From the NCBI GenBank assembly GCA_025370845.1, contig JAMXFF010000015.1:62001-126000 (forward strand): a DNA stretch of 64,000 bases, given 5' to 3'. Within the stretch, counting starts at the first letter, position 1, and every line of letters begins with the position of its first letter. This DNA comes from Laspinema palackyanum D2a (GTDB lineage: Bacteria > Cyanobacteriota > Cyanobacteriia > Cyanobacteriales > Laspinemataceae). The notes under the pieces are model-generated. The model saw only the letters and a program-made list of their open reading frames with translations, ran no database searches and was not told the DNA's origin. Made by a program: the position numbers and the translations under genes. Positions 45,338 through 55,088 of this stretch are shown piece by piece.

Positions 45338-47323
45338 ATGGTACGCCAAAATCAAGAGTTTCTTGATCAAACCCACGAATCTAAGAGATTAAATCACAGT
45401 ATGAGATCTGTGTTTGCCAAGTTCTTGCGCCAGATTCAAAAAAAACTGCCCGATTTGACGGGGGTAGCGGTAGTCGGGATGGCGACCCTTTGTACCTCCG
45501 GTTTTGTGCTGGGAGTCCGGCAACTGGGCGGTTTCCAACATGGGGAACTGATGGTTTATGATCGGCTGATGCAGTGGCGTGCCGATGAGCCCCCGGATCC
45601 TCGGATTGCGATCGTGACGATCTCCGAAGAAGACATTCAGGCCGAGGGATGGCCCCTATCCGATCGCACTCTGGCCCAGGCATTGGAGAATTTGCAACGA
45701 TATGAACCCGTGGCGATCGGCTTGGACCTGTATCGGGACCTCCCCCAACCCCCGGGACATCCTGAACTGCTCAAAGAATTAGAAGCCCCAAATCTGATCG
45801 CCATTAGAAACGATTCCCCCGGGGTGAACCCACCGCCGACTGTCCCCGCAGAACGCATCGGCTTTAATGACTTGGTAAGCGATCCCGATGGACCGATTCG
45901 CCGCAATTTAATTAGCTTCGTACTCAATGGGAAAACTAACTTTTCTTTTTCCCTTCAACTGGCAATGCTCTATCTAGGGGACCTGGGGTTTTTTCCCCAA
46001 CCCAGTGAAACCCAACCCGGTCAAATCGTCTGGGGAAAAGCGGTATTAGCGCCATTGCAGTCCAACTCTGGAGGTTATACCCACCTTGATGCTCAAGGCT
46101 TCCAGATTCTCCTCAATTATCGGTCTCGAAAGGAGGTAGCCCCGTCGATTCCCTTGTCTGAAGTCCTAGGCGATCGCCTAGAACCCGAATGGATCCGAGA
46201 TAAAATCATTGTCATCGGGACCACCGCCCCAAGTATTAAAGATGTACACCAGACCCCCTATAGTTCGGTAGAAAACAACCCCTTCATGCCCGGGGTATTG
46301 ATTCATGCCCAAATGCTCAGTCAGTTGTTGACTGCCGTCTTAGACGGGCGGCCTTTATTTTGGGTGTGGTCGCAGTGGGCCGAAGTGCTCTGGGTGATCG
46401 GCTGGATCGCCGTGGGCGGGACTACCGCTTGGCTGATTCGCCATCCCTTAATTTTGCCCGGGGTCGCTGGGGCCTGGGCTGGGAGTTTAGTTTTAGCCAG
46501 TTGGATTCTGTTTAGCCAAGCGGGTTGGGTGCCGGTGGTGGCACCTCTGGTTGGTTTGGCGATCGCCGTAGCCGGGGTGGTTGCCTTTCGGGCTTACCAG
46601 TCGGGACAGCAACAGCAGATCGTCATGAAACTTTTAGGACAAAATGCCTCTCCGGAAGTGGCCGATGCCCTTTGGGAAAACCGCGATCGCCTGCTCAAAG
46701 ATGGCAAACTTCCCGGTCAAAAACTGACCGCCACCATGTTATTTACCGACCTCAAGGACTTCAGCACCATCTCAGAGCAAATGCCCCCCGAAGCCCTCCT
46801 AGAGTGGTTAAACGAATACTTGGACGTTCTGAGTCAAGTGGTGCAAGACCATCAAGGAATTATTAACAAATTTACTGGGGATGGTATTATGGCGGCGTTT
46901 GGGGTTCCCCTGCCTCGTCAGTCCAGTGCAGATATCGCCCGGGATGCTCGCAATGCTGTCGCCTCGGGTCTGGCAATGGGCGATCGCCTCCAAGAACTCA
47001 ACCGCAACTGGCAAAAACGTGGCCTCCCCGTGGTTCAGATGCGCGTCGGAATTTTTACCGGGGCCGTGGTTGCCGGTAGTCTAGGGGGAAAAGAACGCCA
47101 AGAATACGGCATTATCGGCGATAGCGTTAACATTGCCTCTCGCTTAGAAAGCTGTGAGAAAGACCGGCAATCCAGTATTTGTCGCGTACTCATCGCCCAC
47201 GAAACTCTCATTCATATCCAGGACGAGTTTTTTGTGGAACACTGGGGACCCTTGGCCCTCAAAGGGAAACAGCAAACCGTTGATGTCTACCGGGTGGTTG
47301 CTCGTCGCCCCCCGACTCCCTAG
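45338..47323 (+). CDS. CHASE2-domain class III adenylate/guanylate cyclase
   Basis: I prefer the ATG at 45338 (MVRQNQEFLD; 661 residues); a TTG at 45242 would add 32 residues. One N-terminal membrane helix (about 40-60), an extracytoplasmic CHASE2 sensor (about 70-335; LMVYDRLMQWRADEPPDPRI), three membrane helices (about 340-425) and a cyclase domain (about 440-640). Metal-binding Asp residues D471 (LFTDLKDF) and D515 (FTGDG) and Lys511 are present, and IGDSVNIASRLES has the transition-state Asn/Arg, so it should be active; cAMP versus cGMP is not decided by eye. The DUF928 gene follows on the same strand. Confidence 0.93.
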   Translation: MVRQNQEFLDQTHESKRLNHSMRSVFAKFLRQIQKKLPDLTGVAVVGMATLCTSGFVLGVRQLGGFQHGELMVYDRLMQWRADEPPDPRIAIVTISEEDIQAEGWPLSDRTLAQALENLQRYEPVAIGLDLYRDLPQPPGHPELLKELEAPNLIAIRNDSPGVNPPPTVPAERIGFNDLVSDPDGPIRRNLISFVLNGKTNFSFSLQLAMLYLGDLGFFPQPSETQPGQIVWGKAVLAPLQSNSGGYTHLDAQGFQILLNYRSRKEVAPSIPLSEVLGDRLEPEWIRDKIIVIGTTAPSIKDVHQTPYSSVENNPFMPGVLIHAQMLSQLLTAVLDGRPLFWVWSQWAEVLWVIGWIAVGGTTAWLIRHPLILPGVAGAWAGSLVLASWILFSQAGWVPVVAPLVGLAIAVAGVVAFRAYQSGQQQQIVMKLLGQNASPEVADALWENRDRLLKDGKLPGQKLTATMLFTDLKDFSTISEQMPPEALLEWLNEYLDVLSQVVQDHQGIINKFTGDGIMAAFGVPLPRQSSADIARDARNAVASGLAMGDRLQELNRNWQKRGLPVVQMRVGIFTGAVVAGSLGGKERQEYGIIGDSVNIASRLESCEKDRQSSICRVLIAHETLIHIQDEFFVEHWGPLALKGKQQTVDVYRVVARRPPTP

Positions 47324-48100
47324 AACGTCGGTAACCTCGGGGGAAGACCAACCGGGATTCTGTCCATAATTTTGGCCTAGTTCTAAGGTTTGCTGGGGCA
47401 GAAACCCGGGTTCTTGTTCTTTGGCTCTAAAAACCCATGCCCCAGAGGAACCCTCCCCAATCGGTGCGAACTCTATTAGACTTCTTGCAAAAATCCGGAT
47501 TGCTCCCCCTTTCTCCCTCTTAAGAACGCCAATCGGCTTTTTAGAATTTTGCAAGAAGTCTATTCTGGAGGATTGCCAACGCTCCAAAATCAGGAGCAAT
47601 CGGGGGGAACAGTTCTCAAAATAATGCGTCTATCATGGATAGACTTTTTAATAGTTGTAAGGGAATGCTCGTATTTTAGAATCCCTTCGGGAGATTCCGA
47701 TCCCATCGCAATGGTCTGGACTTAGGAATTGATTTGAACGGGCTTTAATCTCGGATGACCGGGAATGGTTGCCCGGGTTAGGGGAAGTCTGAAGGCAACC
47801 GACTCAACCGGGACAAAACTGTGAAATGATCATCAGGTTAGAGCGGATTGAACCGAAAAATTTTGACCAACACAGTTGTGGCGAGATCCTCGGTTCAATG
47901 GGAGGATAATACAATGAGTAATTTTTTGATGCCTTGATTGCCCAAAAGATGTTTATAGAAAGGTCTTTTGAGCGATCGTGAGGGCAGAGCTTATGACAGA
48001 AGTCACAGTCTGATTACATAAAACTACTAGAATTAATTTAGTCATTCACTCAATCCAATCAATCCAATCAATCGATCTGTACCTGAAGGGAGACCCGAAT
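47324..48100. other. 777-bp spacer, contains MITE-like copy 2
   Basis: Apart from the repeat at 47477-47562 I see no gene. The frame at 47144-47599 (minus) overlaps the cyclase gene and the repeat and is not credible. The DUF928 promoter probably lies close to 48000-48060, which has ATTACATAAAACTACTAGAATT. Confidence 0.45.
47477..47562. mobile_element. MITE-like element, copy 2 (perfect 16-bp terminal repeats)
   Basis: An 86-bp element bounded by TAGACTTCTTGCAAAA (47477-47492) and its exact reverse complement (47547-47562). The inside begins with ATCCGGATTG as in the copy at 4625-4705. The TA at each end could be a target duplication, as for IS630/Tc1-mariner-type elements. No reading frame. 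Confidence 0.75.
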
Positions 48101-48961
48101 ATGATTAATACAAAATATTGGACTCCATCAATACTGGCTAGTATTGCACTAGGTCTGCAATTATTAACCGGGGGAGTCATCCCAACATCCGCCGCTGAAT
48201 TTGTCCCACCGGATAATGTGGGCGCACCTAGAGGGCGGGTTGGGGGAGGCACCCGGGGCGGAAACCCCTTTGATCAAGTATCTCCTGGAGCGCCGGGACG
48301 ACGGATTGGAGGGGGTAGTCGGGGTTGTAGCGTCACCGTCGAGGGTCCAACGGATCAGGCATTAACAGCGTTGATCCCTGACACCACAATGGGATTAACC
48401 GTAGAAGCCTATCCCACATTCTTTTGGTATTTACCACCGACTTCAGCCACGGGAGTAGAATTCGTGCTGATGGATGAAAATGGTGAAAAAGTCATTTATG
48501 AAACTACATTTCGCACGAAAGGTGAGGCGGGAATCGTTAGCTTGAACCTGCCGGAAAATGCGAGTCTCCCCCCATTAGAAATTAATAGCAATTATCGCTG
48601 GTACTTTTCTATTATTTGTAACCCAGAAGATCGAGCAGCAGATGTTTATGTCCAAGGGTGGGTGCGCCGAGTAGAAGCCAGCGCCAGTTTAACGGAGCAG
48701 TTAGCCACCACCACCTCGGATCTAGAACGTGCGGAAGTTTATGCTCGCAACGGCATTTGGCATGAGGCGATCTCCCTGCTGGCTCAACTGCGCCGGAGCA
48801 ATCCCAATAATGCGGATATTAAAAGTGAGTGGCAAAAACTGATCACTTCGATTGATCTCCAAAATGTAGCGGAGGTCCCCCTGGTTCAAGAGATCACCGT
48901 GGAAGTCCAGGAAGATCAACAAAGCCGATCAAGCGAACCCAACCCTGAAACCCAGCCATAA
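48101..48961 (+). CDS. DUF928 domain protein, secreted
   Basis: A 286-residue protein with a signal peptide (WTPSILASIALGLQLLTGGV, cut near SAAEF), a Gly/Arg-rich section (about 44-75; APRGRVGGGTRGG, GRRIGGGSRG), and the DUF928 domain (about 75-250) with TVEAYPTFFWYLPP, RWYFSI and LWHEA-like helices near EVYARNGIWHEAISLLAQL. Family restricted mainly to cyanobacteria, often encoded by CHASE2 genes, as here 777 bp downstream of a CHASE2 cyclase. Possibly a periplasmic ligand or structural partner; that is inference. Confidence 0.88.
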   Translation: MINTKYWTPSILASIALGLQLLTGGVIPTSAAEFVPPDNVGAPRGRVGGGTRGGNPFDQVSPGAPGRRIGGGSRGCSVTVEGPTDQALTALIPDTTMGLTVEAYPTFFWYLPPTSATGVEFVLMDENGEKVIYETTFRTKGEAGIVSLNLPENASLPPLEINSNYRWYFSIICNPEDRAADVYVQGWVRRVEASASLTEQLATTTSDLERAEVYARNGIWHEAISLLAQLRRSNPNNADIKSEWQKLITSIDLQNVAEVPLVQEITVEVQEDQQSRSSEPNPETQP

Positions 48962-49059
48962 AAGGGGCAATTCTCAAGGGGGACTGTTGAAGGATGAAGG
49001 ATGAAATTTTTCCATCTCCCCCATCCTCCCCCGCTTCCCCCTTTCGGGAGTCATGAAAA

Positions 49060-50175
49060 TTAAGGGTTAAGCTCGCTCAGAAGCGCCTCGACTTTTTCCA
49101 ATCTTTCATTTTCACCCTGCTGCTGATAAAGCTCTTGGGCTTTTTTCAGTTGCTCGATCGCCTCGGAAACGCGATTGCGTCCTCTTAAAGCCAGGGCGAG
49201 ATTATAATAAGCATCACCATTGTCCGGAGCCAGTTCCGTTAATCGACGGTAGGCGACGATCGCCTGTAAATAGTCTTCCTGCTGGAGATGAATCGCGGCG
49301 ATCGCAGCATGGGGTTCTATTAAATCCGGCGCTAAACTCGCTGCTCTTTGATAACTGACGAGGGCTTCAATCACCTGACCCTGGTCCTGGAGCAGTTTAC
49401 CGATCGCTAACTGAAGTTGGGCATTTCGCGGTTCAAGCTGTGCTGCTTGCTTAAACGTTTCCAAGGCTTCATTCGTCTTGCCTTGAGTCAGAAAGGCCAC
49501 CCCTAAAATCATTTGAATACTGCCTTGTTGGGGTGCCAACCCTGCCGCTTGTTGGAGTGCGACCACAGCCTCATCAATCCGTCCCTGCTGAAGTAACGCC
49601 GTCCCAATCGACTCGTAGGCTTGCCAGTATCTCGTATCGCGACTGGTCACCTGTTGAAATGCCTGTAAGGCGCCGTCATAGTCTTCTTGGCGCAACAGAA
49701 CCACCCCTAACCCAATTTGAGCGTTGAGGTTCTCCGGGTCCAGTTGAGCCGCTCGTCGGTAGGCGACAGATGCCGCCTCATTATTGCCCAAATTCGCCAA
49801 CGCATAACCGAGAGCATATTGAAAATCTGCATTCTCCGGTTCGAGAGAAGTCGCCTGCTGAAAAGCATTCACTGCGGCTTCAAAGTTTTGCTGTGTAGCT
49901 TGCAAAAAGCCGATTCCAGAAAAAATCCGGGCGTTGTCACCATCTAAGTTGGCAGCTTGTAAATAAATCTGGATAGCGTTGGCATAATCACCCGCATCCA
50001 CCAATTCTCGCCCTTGTCGCAACAGTTCATTAACCTCGCGGTCGAGATTCTGATTATTTTGGGCCGACTGCGCTAACAATAGAGGTTCGGTTGCTCCCAG
50101 GGTAACCGATGGGGTGATAATGCTGATTCCTCCTAACAACAGGAGACTCACGAATATAGGGTTCAGTTTTTGCAC
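49060..50175 (-). CDS. secreted TPR-repeat protein
   Basis: A 371-residue protein with a signal peptide (LNPIFVSLLLLGGISIITP; cleavage near TLGATEP) and about nine TPR units from residue 45 to 360 (e.g. AIQIYLQAANLDGDNARIFS, AASVAYRRAAQLDPENLNAQ). The repeats form a superhelix for protein binding in the periplasm or lumen. The start is GTG at 50175. Convergent with DUF928. Function and partner unknown; such proteins often aid assembly or transport complexes. Confidence 0.88.
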   Translation of the reverse strand: MQKLNPIFVSLLLLGGISIITPSVTLGATEPLLLAQSAQNNQNLDREVNELLRQGRELVDAGDYANAIQIYLQAANLDGDNARIFSGIGFLQATQQNFEAAVNAFQQATSLEPENADFQYALGYALANLGNNEAASVAYRRAAQLDPENLNAQIGLGVVLLRQEDYDGALQAFQQVTSRDTRYWQAYESIGTALLQQGRIDEAVVALQQAAGLAPQQGSIQMILGVAFLTQGKTNEALETFKQAAQLEPRNAQLQLAIGKLLQDQGQVIEALVSYQRAASLAPDLIEPHAAIAAIHLQQEDYLQAIVAYRRLTELAPDNGDAYYNLALALRGRNRVSEAIEQLKKAQELYQQQGENERLEKVEALLSELNP

Positions 50176-50628
50176 GGCCTAACTTCTCTTGTTTTTACGA
50201 TAATTGCTAGAGATTACAAGAATGCTTCTCTGTTACCGGGAACAGAGAACCCACAGGAGACCCCTTGCCACCCCTGGGGCGAACAGACCCGTCCCCTTTT
50301 TCCCGAGCGATTGGAGGAGCCAGGAGCAAAGTAACCTCTAGGGATTCTGATTTTAACAACAACGGCTCACATTTTTAAGGGGGGTTGTAGAATCCTATTT
50401 AGGGATTTTAACGGCAGAAGTATGAGATCAGCGCAATCAACTGGGAAATTTTTTGGGAAGGATTCCAGAGGGGATTGCAGGACGCATCAGATCGGTTGAG
50501 GAAGGGGTTCTCAGGAGGGGGACAAGGGGCGATCGCCGAAGCGTCAAAATGCCCTTAACCTCGGCTAATCCTGGGGTGCCGAGGTAGGCCCTGGGACTTG
50601 AGCAAGTCCGACTCCCAGGCGATCGCCC
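50176..50628. other. 453-bp spacer, no gene
   Basis: Contains the promoter side of the TPR gene. A hairpin CCTCGGC (50559-50565)/GCCGAGG (50578-50584) just downstream of the DUF3685 gene may end its transcript. Otherwise I see nothing. Confidence 0.4.
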
Positions 50629-52518
50629 TTACCGATTTTGCTCTTCCCGATTTCGGGAGAATCGGCTCTCTTGGAATGAACTGCCAATCCCTTGAAGAAT
50701 CCCTCGCCCAATTAACCCAATGCCTTTCCCCAATTGAATCAGCAAATATCGCGCGCTATCCCCCAGGGAGAGCAAAACCGCTTTGATTCGGGGGGAGATG
50801 GCATCGCGGGTTTCTAACAGCAAGGTCACCCAGAGTCTGGGTCCTCTGAGTCCAACTAATTCTTGCCGTCGGGGGGAATAAATTTGGATTTTTTTAATCC
50901 CTCCCTCGTCAAAGATATAGAGCCAATGTCGGCTTTCAAAGATAGCTTTAGGTTCTACCCAGAGATTTTGCCGACGATATTTCCAGGACAAATCATTTCT
51001 AAATCGCTCAATTTCTCGGGTGGATAGCCAGTGATTGTCTAAAAAGTTGAGTTTAATTTCTTCTACATCCGCGACCCGATTTAAGAGGGGTTGGACGACG
51101 GCATTGGCCACCTGAATGAGCAGGTTTTCGAGTAAAGCGCTGGCGCGCTCGATGGATTTCGGGTCTTCCGGGGGGTAGATGACATTTTCGATCGCCAAGG
51201 GAATTTGATAGAGAAGATAGGCTAATAAATCGAGAACGAGGGGGATTTTATTTAATAAAGCACCTTCGATAATTTCGATTTCTTCCAGTAAAAAGGGTAC
51301 GAGGTCAAATTCACCCAGGGCATTAGCGGAGGAATTCCCTAATCCGAGGGTGATGGAATAGTATTTACCAAAATAGGCCGTAACGGACATTTCCCATAAA
51401 TCGCGGATGATGCGATCGCGTTTTGAGGGGAGTTCTGTGGGCTGGACTTGAGCATACCGCAGTTGCGCCAAAATTTCCTCAAATTGGTGCAGAACCGTGT
51501 ATAGTAATTCCTGCTTTTTGTCAAGATGCAAGATATCAATTTCTATAACGGTATCCGTGAGGTTTGCCAAGGGAGTATCGATTTTCTCCGCGATCGCCTC
51601 CAATAATGGGCGAGGGTTATGAATTGGGCTCAGTTCTGAACCCGTGGGGGGTAACAACTCTGCCGCAGAAGCACGGACCATGCTGGTGCGATCGCTCGAA
51701 GTTCGGGGGCGATTGGGGCGTTCTGGGGGTGCAGAAATGCGCTGAGGTTGCCGGGGAGAATTGAGGGGAGCACGGATCTGACCCGGGTTTGCAGGCAGAG
51801 GAGGTGGCGGTTCGCTCACAGGTGGGGCCAACAACTTATTCACCATCCAACGAGCGGTGAGGAGTTCCCGGTGGCGGCCCTGCCAAAACAAGCGGTCAAA
51901 ATCCGATAGGCGATCGCCTTGCAAATACTGATCAACCTGACGAATTTCCGCATCAATTTGACGCAAACCCGAGCGGCGCAAGTCTTCGAGCAGAACACCA
52001 ATCACGCCACCCCGCCTAGAAATGCCCGGACTTGGCCTCGTTGAGACCCGAAGATTTCCCCCGCTTCCCCAATAGGTTTCTCCCGATGCCACAGTCCGGA
52101 CTGCCTGAAGTAGTTCCGATCCGGCTATTCCTTTGGGGCAGTATCCCTTGACATTCGCGAGATACTCAGCCCCTGCCTGGTTAGGGTCTGGCGATCGACC
52201 CAACAACAACAGAGACACCCGAGGGTATCGTTCCCAGAGTTCTGCCATCAAGGTGAAACTCGTGACCCCATCGGGTTCCGTGCGGCCTAACTCCCAGTCC
52301 AACAGCACCAGATCCACAGGGTGTTCGGCAGGAGGGGCGTCGCTCTGAGTCGGGTCTGTAGGAGTGGCTAGAGTAGAGAGAATCTCTAAAGCACGAGTCC
52401 CGTCAGTGGTTTGACCGGCCACTTGCAGATCCGTTGATTGCTGGCACAAGCTAGACAGACCCAATAAGAAAATTGGGTCTTGATCAATCAATAGCAGTTG
52501 AAAAGGGGGGTGACTCAC
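50629..52518 (-). CDS. receiver-DUF3685 protein
   Basis: A 629-residue protein starting at a GTG (52518). Residues about 7-140 are a receiver (LLLIDQDPIFLLGLSSLCQQ, phospho-acceptor D74 in LVLLDWELG, Lys region CPKGIAGSELLQAV) with a Pro/Ala-rich insertion before D74. The rest, from about 160, is the DUF3685 domain, found with receivers in cyanobacteria and related to plastid Ycf55. There is no DNA-binding domain, so output is probably protein interaction. Its partner kinase is not identified. Central low-complexity part (about 235-310) is Pro/Arg/Ser-rich. Confidence 0.88.
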   Translation of the reverse strand: MSHPPFQLLLIDQDPIFLLGLSSLCQQSTDLQVAGQTTDGTRALEILSTLATPTDPTQSDAPPAEHPVDLVLLDWELGRTEPDGVTSFTLMAELWERYPRVSLLLLGRSPDPNQAGAEYLANVKGYCPKGIAGSELLQAVRTVASGETYWGSGGNLRVSTRPSPGISRRGGVIGVLLEDLRRSGLRQIDAEIRQVDQYLQGDRLSDFDRLFWQGRHRELLTARWMVNKLLAPPVSEPPPPLPANPGQIRAPLNSPRQPQRISAPPERPNRPRTSSDRTSMVRASAAELLPPTGSELSPIHNPRPLLEAIAEKIDTPLANLTDTVIEIDILHLDKKQELLYTVLHQFEEILAQLRYAQVQPTELPSKRDRIIRDLWEMSVTAYFGKYYSITLGLGNSSANALGEFDLVPFLLEEIEIIEGALLNKIPLVLDLLAYLLYQIPLAIENVIYPPEDPKSIERASALLENLLIQVANAVVQPLLNRVADVEEIKLNFLDNHWLSTREIERFRNDLSWKYRRQNLWVEPKAIFESRHWLYIFDEGGIKKIQIYSPRRQELVGLRGPRLWVTLLLETRDAISPRIKAVLLSLGDSARYLLIQLGKGIGLIGRGILQGIGSSFQESRFSRNREEQNR

Positions 52519-52691
52519 GGCAGAAATGAGTTAAAGGGCTTGGACAGGGGAGCCAGAACAGAGCCGATCGGGAACAGTCCCGAAAACATCAGCCGTTTTC
52601 CCGACCCTCCCAGTGCGGTCTTTGGTTTCTCAATCCCATTGTGCCGCAAAAACCCTCCATTTCAATCTGACGCGACCCCTTTAAGAGGATT

Positions 52692-55088
52692 TTATTCAAT
52701 CCCATCCACGGGCAAGGGAGCATAGGAGTCTTCAGGGTTGGAGGCTGGAACCGGGTCTTGATAGGCCGGTGCGGGTTCCTCATAGTAAGAACTGGGTTGT
52801 TCATAGTAGGGTTCTGGCTCTTGATAGGCGGCTGCCGGTGGCTCATAGTAGGGTTCCGGTTCCGGCTCATAGTAGGGTTCCGGCTCATAGTAGGGTTCTG
52901 GCTCATAGTAGGGTTCCGGCTCGTAGTAGGGCTCCGGAGCTTGATAGGCTGCTGCCGGTGGCTCCTGATAAACCGGTTCTTGATAGACTGGAGCCGGTTC
53001 TTGATAGACTGGAGCCGGTTCTTGATAGACTGGAGCCGGTTCTTGATAGACTGGAGCCGGGGCCTGATAGACCGGAGCCGGGGCTTGAGAGGAGGAGCGG
53101 GCCGCTTCAGATTCCCGGGCGGCATAGATGGCATCTAGTTGGGCATTCCAACGAGCGATCGCCGTTCGCGCTTCAGAATACAAAGCACGACCCGAGCCAA
53201 TTTTAGAGGCAGTATTGATTGCCTTGGTGAGACTCCCCTGGGCCGCCAAGGTTGCGGCTTGGTCCAGAATCGGTTGGTCTTCAGCAATTTGAATCTCGCT
53301 GACCCATTTTCCGATATTTTCTGAGGCTTCTTGATGCAGGGCTCGACCGGCCGCAATTTTTTTGGCTTCGTTGATTGCTTCCTGGAGCTGACCGGCTTGG
53401 GCGAGGGCCTGAGCGCTGGCGAGGATGGGTTGATCTTCGAGGGTTTCAACCTGTTTGTTCCATTGGGCAATCAGGGTTTGGGCTTCAATCCGCAGGGGAC
53501 GTCCCTGGGCGACCTGTTGGGCCGAGGCGATCGCATTTCTCAAGGCGGCGATATTATTGGAGTCCGCAATCGCCTTGGCTGCGACGACATAACCTCGGTC
53601 TTCAATTTGGTCGATTTCCTTCCGCCATTGGGCGATCGGGGTTTGAGCGTCGAGACGTCCGGGGCGATCCATCCCCACCATAGAAGCTTGGGCGATCGCT
53701 AACTGCATCAACATCGGGTGACGGAAACTGGCCACCGCTTGGGCCATCTGAACCTGAAACAGGTCCTGTTTGTGCTGATTCCATCGGACCAAATTCTCTT
53801 GAGCTTGGCTGTACAGGGGGCTATCCGATTGAATCTGACCGGCGATCGCCGAGGCTTCTAGGAAGGTAAAGAGGCGATCGGGGATAGGTCCGGCGGGTTT
53901 GTCATTTTGAACCAGGGCTCGGGCTGAGCTCAGGTGAATCAAGTCCTGACTTTCCCCATAAACGGTTGTATCTGAGGGAATCCACTTGGCAGCGGAGATG
54001 GCTCCATCAAAATTGCCATTTTGGAAGCGAGTTTTGGCGATCGCCAGCAATTCTGCACTCCAGCGGTTAATCTCCTGATTCGCCTGCTCTCGAACATATC
54101 GTTGGGGGTTAATTTGTCGCGCTAGGTCGATGGCCCGGACTAACTCCTCTGCGGTCTGGTTGTAGACCAAATAGCGGGCATCTTCTAACTGTTTCCAAGC
54201 TTCCTTTTCCGCGACAATGCGCTGCTGTAGTTCTCCATAGCGGGTGGAACGCCAGTAAACGTTATCCAATTTGAGCAACTCTCGCATCTGATCCTCGACT
54301 CCGTTCCAGTTGCGAGCTTTCAGTGCGGCTTCAGCTTTATCGTAAATTGCTTTTCCTTGGTCCCAATCCGCCTCCCAAATTTGTAATTCTTGTTCAACTT
54401 GGGCATACACGGGGTTGGTTTTGGGAATTTTGTCCACAATGGCATTGGCCCCGTTTAAATCCCCTGCCATAAATTTTTGCCGTGCCAAGTCCAGAATTAG
54501 CGCCGACCATTCCCCGACTAATTTATCTCCTTGACCTCGGAGGGGATGGTCTGCGGGCCAGCTTTCCACCAGTTCGATTCCCGCGACGAGCTGGTCTAAG
54601 TCCCCTGTTTTGGCGGCATTTTGAGCACAGTAGAGGCGATCGCGCTCGGTGGAACCCACCCCGAGAGCATCGCAATCAATCGGTGGGGGCATGGTGAGTA
54701 ACCACCGCAGGGATACCGCTCCCATGCTGGTACAAGCGACCAGCAGACTCAGCCAGAGTAAATGCCATCCCCATAGAAGACTTCGACCCTTTTCGGTTCG
54801 AGGTCTCTGTTCAGTGGCGACTAGGGCGCCTGTCTGATTTTCATGCTGATTTGTGCTTTTTTTCGGGAGCGGAAGACGGAATTTCCAGCCCCACCCCTTG
54901 ACGGATTTCGGGTTGTGTGGGCCCAAGTCCGTACCTGGGGTTAAGGTATCGCCGGTTTCTGAGTGATTGCGTTGCGATCGCCCACCCCATAACCGAGCGG
55001 CGATCGCTCCTTTAATGCGTCCATCCCGCCGTCTCCGAATGCGGTGGTTTGGCTGTGTACTGGATTGGTCAAATTGTTTTCTCACCAT
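52692..55088 (-). CDS. large membrane-anchored helical-repeat protein with Pro/Tyr/Glu tail
   Basis: A 798-residue protein. The N-terminal about 100 residues are basic and Ser/Thr-rich; a membrane helix lies at about 103-130 (WHLLWLSLLVACTSMGAVSL). A long helical region (about 180-650) contains repeats of about 55 residues with the core QPILxxAxxLAxxGxLxxAI and A(R/L)H/YxEAxxxIxxW. From about 665 the tail is made of PAPVYQE (7-residue) and PYYEPE (6-residue) tandem repeats. I do not know a family name; similar genes are common in cyanobacteria. It lies 173 bp upstream of the receiver-DUF3685 gene in the same direction. Confidence 0.85.
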   Translation of the reverse strand: MVRKQFDQSSTQPNHRIRRRRDGRIKGAIAARLWGGRSQRNHSETGDTLTPGTDLGPHNPKSVKGWGWKFRLPLPKKSTNQHENQTGALVATEQRPRTEKGRSLLWGWHLLWLSLLVACTSMGAVSLRWLLTMPPPIDCDALGVGSTERDRLYCAQNAAKTGDLDQLVAGIELVESWPADHPLRGQGDKLVGEWSALILDLARQKFMAGDLNGANAIVDKIPKTNPVYAQVEQELQIWEADWDQGKAIYDKAEAALKARNWNGVEDQMRELLKLDNVYWRSTRYGELQQRIVAEKEAWKQLEDARYLVYNQTAEELVRAIDLARQINPQRYVREQANQEINRWSAELLAIAKTRFQNGNFDGAISAAKWIPSDTTVYGESQDLIHLSSARALVQNDKPAGPIPDRLFTFLEASAIAGQIQSDSPLYSQAQENLVRWNQHKQDLFQVQMAQAVASFRHPMLMQLAIAQASMVGMDRPGRLDAQTPIAQWRKEIDQIEDRGYVVAAKAIADSNNIAALRNAIASAQQVAQGRPLRIEAQTLIAQWNKQVETLEDQPILASAQALAQAGQLQEAINEAKKIAAGRALHQEASENIGKWVSEIQIAEDQPILDQAATLAAQGSLTKAINTASKIGSGRALYSEARTAIARWNAQLDAIYAARESEAARSSSQAPAPVYQAPAPVYQEPAPVYQEPAPVYQEPAPVYQEPVYQEPPAAAYQAPEPYYEPEPYYEPEPYYEPEPYYEPEPEPYYEPPAAAYQEPEPYYEQPSSYYEEPAPAYQDPVPASNPEDSYAPLPVDGIE
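52830..53090. repeat. coding microsatellite: 18-bp and 21-bp tandem units
   Basis: Within the tail of the large protein, 21-bp units (TTCTTGATAGACTGGAGCCGG, about five) at about 52975-53070 and 18-bp units (GGCTCATAGTAGGGTTCC type, about five) at about 52845-52935. Length variation between strains is likely. Confidence 0.8.

Noticed and set aside
47144..47599. 151-codon minus-strand frame after the cyclase gene
   Set aside because: It spans the end of the cyclase gene and the MITE-like element; no similarity.
52758..53206. Plus-strand frames in the antisense of the PVYQE/PYYEPE region
   Set aside because: Tandem repeats of 18 and 21 bp are a multiple of three, so every frame stays open; the apparent membrane protein is a by-product.
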